Origin: Deltaproteobacteria bacterium HGW-Deltaproteobacteria-14
GTDB lineage: Bacteria; Myxococcota_A; UBA9042; PHBI01
Direction of reading: 5' to 3'
DNA: 38,591 nt
Assembly (NCBI GenBank): GCA_002841945.1
Contig: PHBI01000045.1
Span: 1-38,591 of the forward strand
The translations under genes and the position numbers were made by a program. Under the pieces are notes generated by a model. The model had not been told where the DNA came from and searched no databases. It saw only the letters and a list, made by a program, of their open reading frames with translations. Of the stretch, positions 8,944 to 16,075 are shown piece by piece (the stretch's first letter is position 1; every line of letters begins with the position of its first letter).

Positions 8944-9545
8944 TGCGCGCCCTCTCCGCGGCCACGTCCGCCGCGCTGCTCCTGCTCGCCGTCGAGACGG
9001 CCCACGCCTACCCGGAGTTCGAGCAGGCCATCGAGAAGAACGCCGGGCGCACCATCGACTGCGCGTTCTGCCACATCAACCCGGACGGACCCGAGGGGAC
9101 GAAGGTCGGCCAGATCGGCAGCCTCTCGCCCGCCGAGTTCCAGGCGCTCAACCGCGCCCGGACCGCCTTCGAGCCGGGCGCCCAGGTCGAGAGCCCGATC
9201 CTCAACGCCTTCGGCAACCACCTCGTCACCGTCTACGGCAAGAAGAAGATCGTCGCCCTGCGCGCCGACCCGCTCGCCCTCGCGGCCGGGCTCGGCGACA
9301 GCGACCTCGACGGGGACGGTGTCAGCGACGCCCAGGAGCTCCTCGACGGCACCCACCCGCTGATGTCCCACCACGGCAACCCCTGGCGGCTGCTGGGGGT
9401 CAACCTCCAGCGCGCGTGGTTCGAGCTCATCATGCTCGTCCTCGCGACGCTCTTCGGGGTCTACGGGATCTCGCACCTCATCCGCTGGTTCGGCCACGAG
9501 GCGCGGAGCGCGCTGGGAGGTGACGAGGAGTCCAAGGATGGTTGA
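8943..9545 (+). CDS. Membrane-anchored mono-haem cytochrome c with calcium-loop motif
   Basis: A 200-residue exported protein. It has a signal peptide (about 1-22, cleavage after AHA), one haem c motif CAFCH (Cys40, Cys43, His44), a D-x-D-x-D-G-x-x-S-D calcium-loop motif of thrombospondin-3/EF-hand type near residues 119-129, and one C-terminal membrane helix (about 160-183) with a short cytoplasmic acidic tail. It would sit on the outer face of the inner membrane next to the Rieske/cytochrome b pair, and could take the place of cytochrome c1 or f; that role is inferred. The start at 8943 overlaps the cytochrome b stop (TGATG), and the 3' end overlaps the next gene by 8 bases. I do not recognise a named family for the whole protein. 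Confidence 0.88.
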   Translation: MRALSAATSAALLLLAVETAHAYPEFEQAIEKNAGRTIDCAFCHINPDGPEGTKVGQIGSLSPAEFQALNRARTAFEPGAQVESPILNAFGNHLVTVYGKKKIVALRADPLALAAGLGDSDLDGDGVSDAQELLDGTHPLMSHHGNPWRLLGVNLQRAWFELIMLVLATLFGVYGISHLIRWFGHEARSALGGDEESKDG

Positions 9546-11061
9546 GGACCAGCCGGTTGGCAGGCGCGCCTTCGTCGTGCTGGGCGCCAACACGCTGGCG
9601 TTCACCGTCTGCTTCGCCGTCTGGGTGATGTACGGCGTGCTGATCACCTGGCTCGTCGACAACAACGTCTACCGCTTCACCAGCGCCGAGATGGGCTGGC
9701 TCATCGGCATCCCCATCCTGACCGGCTCGCTGTTCCGCCTGCCCATCGGCGTGCTCACCGACAAGTACGGCGGCCGCCCCGTCTTCCTCCTCGTGATGCT
9801 GTCGGCCGCGGCCGCCGCGTGGTTCACGAGCTACGCCGACTCGTTCTGGAGCTTCATCGTCGGCGGGCTCGGCTTCGGGATGGCGGGCGCGTCCTTCGCG
9901 GTCGGCATCGCCTACACCTCGGTCTGGTTCACCAGGAAGCGCCAAGGCACCGCGCTCGGCGTCTTCGGGGCGGGCAACGCCGGCGCCGCGCTCACCAGCA
10001 TGGGCGCGCCGCTGCTGCTGGGCGCCCTGACCGACGGCGGCAAGCACGTCGAGGGGTGGCGCGACATGCCGCGCATCTACGCCGCCGCCCTGGTCATCAT
10101 GAGCGTGCTGTTTCTGTTGGTGACCAAGAACAAGAAGCCCGCCCACGGCACCGAGCGCACCCTGATGCAGCGCCTCCAGCCCCTCAAGCAGGTGCGCGTC
10201 TGGCGCTTCGGCCTCTACTACTTCCTGGTCTTCGGCGGCTTCGTCGCCCTCGCCCAGTGGCTCATCCCCTACTACGTCAACGTCTACACGGTGTCGGTGG
10301 CCACCGCCGGGATGCTCGCCGCCATCTTCACCCTCCCCTCGGGCCTCATCCGCGCCTTCGGGGGCTGGCTGTCGGACCGCTTCGGCGCCCGCGCCGTGAT
10401 GCGCTGGGTCCTCGGCGGCTGCGCCATCGGCTGCGCCCTCTTGTTCGTGCCGCGCATGGACATCTACGCGCCGGGGCGCGGCGTCATGGCGGGCGCCAGC
10501 GGCGAGGTCGAGGTCGTCGAGCCGAGCCGGGTCGTCGTCTCGGGCCGCTCCTACGACCTGCGGATCAAGCCCGACAACGCCCCCTACGACGAGAGCGAGC
10601 TCATCTTCCCCACCGGCGACTTCTGGCACGAGGCGCGGGTCGCGGTCGGCGACAAGGTCGCCAAGCGCGAGCTCCTCGCCAAGGGCGTCACCCACGTCTA
10701 CTTCCAGGCCAACATCTGGATCTTCACCGCCATCGTCTTCGTCATCGGCCTCCTGATGGGCATCGGTAAGGCCGCGGTCTACAAGTACATTCCAGAGTAT
10801 TTCCCCGACGACGTCGGGGTCGTCGGCGGCATCGTCGGGGTCCTCGGCGGCCTCGGCGGCTTCGTCGGCCCCATCCTCTTCGGCGAGCTCCTCGGCACGA
10901 CCGGCATCTGGACGACGTGTTGGATGCTGCTCTTCGCGGTGGCGCTGTGGAGCCTGCTCTGGATGAAGCGCGCCGTGCGCCAGCTGATCGCCCAGCAGGC
11001 GCCGCTGGTCGCGCGTCACATCGAGCACCACCCAGGTGACCACGGACCGGAGGCCACATGA
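9538..11061 (+). CDS. NarK1-type nitrate/nitrite transporter with periplasmic insert domain
   Basis: Major facilitator transporter of 507 residues with 12 predicted helices. The nitrate-family signatures are seen: Gly-rich FGAGNAGAAL in helix 5 and GGIVGVLGGLGGFVGP in helix 11, plus the conserved Arg in helix 2 (FRLPIGVLTD). The context supports nitrate uptake or nitrite export for NarG. About 80 residues (roughly 308-390) lie between helices 9 and 10, where family members have a short periplasmic loop. The insert is rich in beta-type sequence and ends in VAVGDKVAKRELLAKG, similar to a lipoyl/barrel-sandwich hybrid domain. The start ATG at 9538 is chosen because GAGGAG (9525-9530) precedes it with 7-base spacing; a GTG at 9520 in the same frame is less likely. 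Confidence 0.9.
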   Translation: MVEDQPVGRRAFVVLGANTLAFTVCFAVWVMYGVLITWLVDNNVYRFTSAEMGWLIGIPILTGSLFRLPIGVLTDKYGGRPVFLLVMLSAAAAAWFTSYADSFWSFIVGGLGFGMAGASFAVGIAYTSVWFTRKRQGTALGVFGAGNAGAALTSMGAPLLLGALTDGGKHVEGWRDMPRIYAAALVIMSVLFLLVTKNKKPAHGTERTLMQRLQPLKQVRVWRFGLYYFLVFGGFVALAQWLIPYYVNVYTVSVATAGMLAAIFTLPSGLIRAFGGWLSDRFGARAVMRWVLGGCAIGCALLFVPRMDIYAPGRGVMAGASGEVEVVEPSRVVVSGRSYDLRIKPDNAPYDESELIFPTGDFWHEARVAVGDKVAKRELLAKGVTHVYFQANIWIFTAIVFVIGLLMGIGKAAVYKYIPEYFPDDVGVVGGIVGVLGGLGGFVGPILFGELLGTTGIWTTCWMLLFAVALWSLLWMKRAVRQLIAQQAPLVARHIEHHPGDHGPEAT

Positions 11062-12617
11062 GCCGCAAGAGCCCCACCAACCTGACCGTCTGGAACCCCG
11101 AGGACGCGGACTTCTGGAACAACCAGGGGGGCAAGCGCGTCGCGATGCGCAACCTCTGGATCTCCATCCCGGCCCTGCTGTGCGCCTTCGCCATCTGGCT
11201 CTACTGGTCGATCATCGTCGTCCAGATGCAGAAGCTCGGCTACCAGTTCGACCCCGACCCGGGGCGCAACAAGGAGCTCTTCTACACCCTCGCCGCGGTC
11301 GCGGGCCTCACCGGCGCCACGCTACGCATCCCGAACTCCTTCTTCATCGCCCTGTCCGGCGGGCGCAACGTCATCGCGGTCACCACCGCGCTGCTCATCC
11401 TGCCGGCGCTCGGGGTCGGCATCGCGCTCGCCGACCCGACCACGCCCTACAGCACCTACGTCGTCCTGGCGGCGCTCTCGGGCCTCGGCGGCGGCGTCTT
11501 CGCGAGCTCGATGAGCAACATCAGCTTCTTCTTCCCCAAGCGAATGCAGGGGCTCAGCCTCGGGCTGAACGCCGGGCTCGGCAACCTCGGCGTCTCGGTG
11601 ATGCAGGTCCTCATCCCCTTCGTGATGACCTTCGCGCTCTTCGGCACCCTCGCCGGCGACTCCCAGACCCTCACCGCCGGCGGCCAGGCCTGGATCCAGA
11701 ACGCCGGCCTCGTGTGGGTCCCGATCCTCGCGGTCCTCGCCGTCGCCGCCTGGTTCGGGATGAACAACCTGCCGCAGCACAACATCGGCGCCGCCCTGCC
11801 CGCCATCGCCAAGATGCTGTGGCTCTTGGTCCTGGCCTTCGGCGCCGCCGCCTTCGGCCTCTGGCTGCTGCTCGGCCTGCACCTCGACACCTGGATCGTG
11901 CTGCCGGTCACGGTGCTCCTGACCGTGCTCGCGATGCGCTACCTCACGCCGGGCGCCGTCCAGGTCAACCTCAAGCGCCAGTTCGCGATCTTCAGCGACA
12001 AGCACAACTGGATCATGACCTGGCTCTACACGATGACCTTCGGCTCGTTCATCGGCTTCAGCGCCGCGTTCCCGAAGCTCATCCAGGACGTCTTCGGCTA
12101 CCTCCCCGGCGGCGAGCTCAACCCGAACGCCCCGAGCCCCTTCGCCTACGCCTGGCTCGGGCCCCTCGTCGGCTCCCTCGCCCGGCCGATCGGCGGCTGG
12201 ATCAGCGACAAGTGGGGCGGCGCCCGGGTCACGCAGTGGGACACCGTGGTGATGATCGGCGCCACCCTCGGGGTCGCCTGGGCGGTGAAGGCGGCGAGCG
12301 CGTCAGCGACCCCCGAGGAGTATTTCCTGCCGTTCCTGCTGCTCTTTCTGCTCCTCTTCATCACCACCGGCATCGGCAACGGCTCCACCTTCCGCATGAT
12401 CCCGGTCATCTTCGAGAAGGAGAAGGCCGGCCCGGTGCTCGGCTGGACCTCGGCCATCGCCGCCTACGGGGCGTTCATCATCCCGAGCATCTTCGGCTCG
12501 CAGATCAAGGACGGCACCCCGGAGTACGCCCTCTACGGCTTCGCCGCCTACTACGGCACCTGCATCGCGCTGAACTGGTGGTACTACGCGCGCAAGAACG
12601 CCGAAGCCCCCTGCTGA
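11058..12617 (+). CDS. narK: NarK2-type nitrate/nitrite transporter
   Basis: Second major facilitator protein, 519 residues, clearly different from its neighbour and without the insert domain. It has the NarK features LRIPNSFF in helix 2, the Gly-rich LGGGVFASSMSNISFFFPK region with GLNAGLGNLGVS in helix 5, and a second signature near TGIGNGSTFRMIP. It likely exchanges nitrite for nitrate. Start ATG overlaps the upstream stop (ATGA). Pairs of unlike NarK proteins after narGHJI are known, for example in Thermus and Paracoccus (where the two are fused). This is the last gene of the operon. Confidence 0.95.
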   Translation: MSRKSPTNLTVWNPEDADFWNNQGGKRVAMRNLWISIPALLCAFAIWLYWSIIVVQMQKLGYQFDPDPGRNKELFYTLAAVAGLTGATLRIPNSFFIALSGGRNVIAVTTALLILPALGVGIALADPTTPYSTYVVLAALSGLGGGVFASSMSNISFFFPKRMQGLSLGLNAGLGNLGVSVMQVLIPFVMTFALFGTLAGDSQTLTAGGQAWIQNAGLVWVPILAVLAVAAWFGMNNLPQHNIGAALPAIAKMLWLLVLAFGAAAFGLWLLLGLHLDTWIVLPVTVLLTVLAMRYLTPGAVQVNLKRQFAIFSDKHNWIMTWLYTMTFGSFIGFSAAFPKLIQDVFGYLPGGELNPNAPSPFAYAWLGPLVGSLARPIGGWISDKWGGARVTQWDTVVMIGATLGVAWAVKAASASATPEEYFLPFLLLFLLLFITTGIGNGSTFRMIPVIFEKEKAGPVLGWTSAIAAYGAFIIPSIFGSQIKDGTPEYALYGFAAYYGTCIALNWWYYARKNAEAPC

Positions 12618-12638
12618 GCAGGCCGGAGGCCGGGTGGC

Positions 12639-12669
12639 GCGCCCATGTCAACCACGTTGACGTGGGCGC
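12639..12669. terminator. Strong hairpin between convergent genes
   Basis: A 14-base-pair stem (GCGCCCATGTCAAC with GTTGACGTGGGCGC, one G-T pair) and a 3-base loop, 22 bases after the narK stop and 22 bases before the end of the converging methyltransferase gene. There is no T run on either side, so it may stop transcription with help from Rho or act mainly to protect 3' ends. Bidirectional use is inferred from position. Confidence 0.6.
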
Positions 12670-12690
12670 CGTTCGGCCGGCTCCGCCCGC

Positions 12691-13452
12691 CTACGCCTGG
12701 CGAGGCTTGACCCCGCGGCAGTACATCAGCGGCCAGGTGACGGCCACGCTGCCGTCCGGGGCCGCCCGGAGCTCGAGGTAGTCGTCGACCGCGGCGTCCA
12801 CGACGTCGACCGGGGTCGCCAGCCCGAAGATGCCCACCATGAACCCCAAGATGTCCGCCCGGCTCGCCGAGCGCCAGGGGACGTCGCGCACCGTCTCCTC
12901 GACCAAGTCGAACCCGGCGGCCCGCATCAGGGCGGACGTCGCCCCGGGCTCCGGGAAGCGGCCGTCGTGCCCCGATGGGCAGTGGCGGTCGACGAAGTCG
13001 TTGAGCCAGCGGGCCTGAGCCGAGCCGGCGAGCACGTCGCACAGGGCGAGCGCGCCGCCGGGGCGCAGCACGCGGTGGGCCTCGGCGACGGTCTGGGCGT
13101 GGGAGGTGCTGTGGTGGAGCCCGGCGAGGCCGAGGACGACGTCGATGGAGGCGTCGGGGACGCTCGGGAAGCGCTCGATGGGGTCCGAGATGGCGACGAA
13201 GCGCGCGTCGAGGCGCGCGCGGTGGGCGTCCGACGGCTCGACGCAGACGCAGCTGACCGCGCCGTCGAGGCGCCGCCACACGGCCTCGCTGAGGTATCCA
13301 CCGGCGGCCTGCAGGTCGAGCACCCGCATCCCGGGGGTGAGGTCGACGAGCTCGAGCAAGGCGTCGCGCTCCTCGACGCGCGCGTCCGGGTAGCGGCGCA
13401 GGATGGTGGGGTCGGAGACGGTCGGGAGGCAGCGGGGGGCGGTGACGGTCAT
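12691..13452 (-). CDS. SAM-dependent methyltransferase (class I)
   Basis: Protein of 253 residues with a Rossmann methyltransferase core. Motif I is GMRVLDLQAAGGYLS at about residues 38-52, an acidic residue that binds the ribose follows in VCVEPSD, and the later motifs DVVLGLAGLHHS and AHRVLRPGGALALCD are typical. The substrate is unknown. The family resembles small-molecule methyltransferases of the UbiE/Methyltransf_11 kind. The ATG at 13452 overlaps the stop of the upstream ATP-grasp gene (ATGA), so the two are translated together and probably act on a common substrate. A longer frame upstream exists but only as antisense of coding sequence. Confidence 0.85.
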   Translation of the reverse strand: MTVTAPRCLPTVSDPTILRRYPDARVEERDALLELVDLTPGMRVLDLQAAGGYLSEAVWRRLDGAVSCVCVEPSDAHRARLDARFVAISDPIERFPSVPDASIDVVLGLAGLHHSTSHAQTVAEAHRVLRPGGALALCDVLAGSAQARWLNDFVDRHCPSGHDGRFPEPGATSALMRAAGFDLVEETVRDVPWRSASRADILGFMVGIFGLATPVDVVDAAVDDYLELRAAPDGSVAVTWPLMYCRGVKPRQA

Positions 13453-14372
13453 GCGGACGGCCTCACGAAGCGGGGGAGCAGGGACGGCGGCTGCCCCATC
13501 CCGACCCACAGCCAGCGCCGCCGCGCCGCGGGGCCGGCGCGCTGCAGCTGCGTGAGAGCCGTGTTCAGCAGCCGCGCCGAGAGGGTGTGCGCGGGCCGGC
13601 GCGCGCCGAAGGCCGTGCCCTCGGGGGTGACGAGCAGCGGGTTGGTGTTGATCTCCCAGGTCTGCACGACGCCGTCGTGGACGCTGTAGTCGACGCGCCC
13701 CCAGGTGAGCCCGGCGGTGTCGAAGATCCGGCGTAGCGCCGCCTCGTGGGGGTTGTCCTCGAGGTAGCGCAGCTCCTCGGCGAGGTAGGCCGGATCGAGC
13801 AGTTCGGGGTGCTTGACCACCCAATGACGGCTGAACAGCACGTGGCGCGGGACGATGGCGTCGCCCACGCGGAAGGCCGAGTATTTGCGGTAGACGCCGT
13901 CGCCGTCGGCGGTGTCGAGGAACTCGACCAGCAGCGCGTCAGGGTAGCGCCGGCGCGCCCGCCGAGCGGCCTCGAGCGTCGGCAGCAGCTCGGTCAGGGG
14001 CCCGGCGTGGTCGTCCTCGGCGCGCATGAAGAACGGCAGGCGCAGATCCCCGGGCAGCGGGTCACCGGGGCGAAACGACCGGAACCCCTGCAGGAGCGCC
14101 CGGTGCAGGTCGTGTCGGCGCAGAAACCGCCCCGGGTCGTTGAGGACCGTGCAGCCCGCGGCGAGCGCGCGCTGGCGCGTCGCCGCGGCGAGCGCCGCCA
14201 GCCGCGGCGTCAGGCGGTCGAGATCGCTGAAGACGAAGACCCCCGGCGCCAGCGCCCCGCGGACCCGCTCGTAGGGCAGGATCCTCACCGGCCCACCGAG
14301 CTCGTCGGCGAAGCGCCCGAACCAGCGGCGCACGGTGTACGCGTGGCGCCGGGTGACGAGGTAGTAGAGCAT
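13449..14372 (-). CDS. ATP-grasp-like protein
   Basis: Protein of about 307 residues. The C-terminal half has the ATP-grasp metal-site pattern W-G-R-V-D-Y ... EINTNPLL, and the middle has a Lys/Arg-rich beta region (VYRKYSAFRVGDAIVPRHV) as seen in nucleotide-binding lobes of RimK-like and sugar-associated ATP-grasp proteins. ATP-grasp enzymes join a carboxylate to an amine or thiol using ATP; the substrate here is not known. The start at 14372 (MLYYLVTRR) gives a natural N-terminal beta strand; an ATG at 14411 is in frame and is an alternative. It is coupled to the methyltransferase gene downstream, which suggests a small modification pathway. Confidence 0.7.
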   Translation of the reverse strand: MLYYLVTRRHAYTVRRWFGRFADELGGPVRILPYERVRGALAPGVFVFSDLDRLTPRLAALAAATRQRALAAGCTVLNDPGRFLRRHDLHRALLQGFRSFRPGDPLPGDLRLPFFMRAEDDHAGPLTELLPTLEAARRARRRYPDALLVEFLDTADGDGVYRKYSAFRVGDAIVPRHVLFSRHWVVKHPELLDPAYLAEELRYLEDNPHEAALRRIFDTAGLTWGRVDYSVHDGVVQTWEINTNPLLVTPEGTAFGARRPAHTLSARLLNTALTQLQRAGPAARRRWLWVGMGQPPSLLPRFVRPSA

Positions 14373-14431
14373 CGCGGCGCCTACGTGAACACGCGCGATG
14401 CGGCGACACAAGCCGCGCTACGCGCGCCCGG

Positions 14432-16075
14432 TCACAGCCGCGTTCGCCAGCTCTTCGCGGCGCGCAGGGTCGCGGGGGCGTCATCGATCGCGAGGGCCAC
14501 CTCCGCCTCGATCGCGTCCCGCGCGGTCGGCCCGACGAGGTCCCAGGCCGCGAGGCCGACGGCGAGCCGCCGCACCGCCGGGACGCCGCTCATCGCGACG
14601 CTCCAGGCGTGGATCGCCTCGAAGCGCGCGGCGTCGAGGTCCCCGTGACGGGCGTGGAACCCGGCCTGGGCGAGGCGGGCGTTGGCCTCGTCGAGGGCGG
14701 TCTGGCTCGCCGCGATAGCGTGGGCGTAGTCCTCGGCCGCCGCGGCGACCTGGCCCTGCGCCTCGGCCAGGCGGCCCCGCACGAGCCACACCTCGGGCCG
14801 CTCGACGGGCACCAGGCCGGCGAGCACCGACGCCGCCTCGTCCAGCCGACCCCGACGCCGCATGACGTCGGCCAGCGCGGCCCGGGTCACGACACCGCCG
14901 TCCGGTGCGGGGGTCGGGGCGCCGTGGCGATGCACGAGCGAAGCCCACGCGCCGAGGTCGCGCGCCTCCCCCGCCGCGCGCTCGATGGCCAGCGCGTCGA
15001 TCAGCGACGCCTCGGCGGCGGCCTCGTCGCCGCGCCTGAGGTGCGCCCGCGCGTGGAGCCGCAGCGCCTCGGCCCGACTCGCCGGTCGCCCCCCGGACAC
15101 GATCGCCGGGTCGGTGCCGAGCACGGCCTCGTCATCGTTCCAGGCGTCGGCGACCAGCGCCCGCTTGAGCGGCGCGAAGCCGTCCGGCTGGTCCCGCGCC
15201 CAGCGGTCGAGCAGCGTCGCCACGGCGCGGACGTCCATCCGCTCGAGGTGCAGGCGCAGCGCCTCCTGATAGCGCTGGCCCAGGAGCGTCTCCATCTCCG
15301 GCGTGTGGTGGTGGAGGTAGGCCCGGCGCGCCCAGTCGAGCGCCGGCGCGCGAAACGAGAACTCCGCGACCCGGTGGGCGAGCGCGCGCCACAGATCCCC
15401 CGAGGCGTCGCCCCGGGCGGCCCGCACGATCCCGAGCAGCAGGTGCGGGTGGCGCAGCACGACCGGCCAGTGCAGGTGGGGTAGATCGCTCGCGCGGAGG
15501 CTCGGCGCGTGCGACCACAGCGCGGCGTCGTACTCGGTCAGCCGCCGCGGCTCGGGCCCGACGATGACCCGGCGGCGCTTCTCGGGGTGGACGAGCCCGG
15601 CCGAGATCTGCGCGACGATGTCCGCGCGCCGCGCGACCACGTCGTCGTCTCGGTCGTGGGCCGCCAACAGGCTCGCCGGCGCGCGCCCGACGGCGAGGTC
15701 CTCCGGGGTCGGAGCGGGGTCGTTTGGGTCGTTTGGCTGCTCGTCCGCGTGGGGATCGATGGCCCAAAACCCGGCGGGCAAGAGCAGCGGGCGCATGAAG
15801 ACGACGAGGCCCGGGTAGCCCACCTCGGCGGTCGCGAGGCGCGCCCGCAGATCGCGGCCTTTGTCTTGGATGCCACGCCACACCAGCACGTCCGCGCTCG
15901 TGTCCGCCTCGGCCAGCAGCGCCTCCCAGTCGCCGGTGGCGTGCGCGGCGTGGAGCGTCGCCCCCGGCCGCCAGGCCTCGACCGCGGCGCGCAGCTCGCC
16001 CTCGTTGCCGAACCACGCGACCCCGTCGGCGCTGCCGTCGGCGGCGGCGGCGAGCTCTCTGTGACCGCCGCTCAC
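14432..16075 (-). CDS. TPR-like helical-repeat protein of unknown function
   Basis: Protein of 547 residues that I do not recognise as a named family. The C-terminal two thirds is Ala/Leu/Arg-rich and periodic in the way of TPR helices (for example AAEDYAHAIAASQTALDEANARLAQ), with at least four likely repeats between residues 250 and 500. The N-terminal 120 residues look like a mixed alpha/beta domain (DVLVWRGIQDKGRDLRARL, YPGLVVFMRP). There is no signal peptide or membrane helix, so it is likely cytoplasmic. Its GTG start at 16075 overlaps the stop of the acyl-CoA synthetase fusion (GTGA), so the two are coupled. A scaffold role for the enzyme encoded upstream is only an inference. Confidence 0.7.
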   Translation of the reverse strand: MSGGHRELAAAADGSADGVAWFGNEGELRAAVEAWRPGATLHAAHATGDWEALLAEADTSADVLVWRGIQDKGRDLRARLATAEVGYPGLVVFMRPLLLPAGFWAIDPHADEQPNDPNDPAPTPEDLAVGRAPASLLAAHDRDDDVVARRADIVAQISAGLVHPEKRRRVIVGPEPRRLTEYDAALWSHAPSLRASDLPHLHWPVVLRHPHLLLGIVRAARGDASGDLWRALAHRVAEFSFRAPALDWARRAYLHHHTPEMETLLGQRYQEALRLHLERMDVRAVATLLDRWARDQPDGFAPLKRALVADAWNDDEAVLGTDPAIVSGGRPASRAEALRLHARAHLRRGDEAAAEASLIDALAIERAAGEARDLGAWASLVHRHGAPTPAPDGGVVTRAALADVMRRRGRLDEAASVLAGLVPVERPEVWLVRGRLAEAQGQVAAAAEDYAHAIAASQTALDEANARLAQAGFHARHGDLDAARFEAIHAWSVAMSGVPAVRRLAVGLAAWDLVGPTARDAIEAEVALAIDDAPATLRAAKSWRTRL

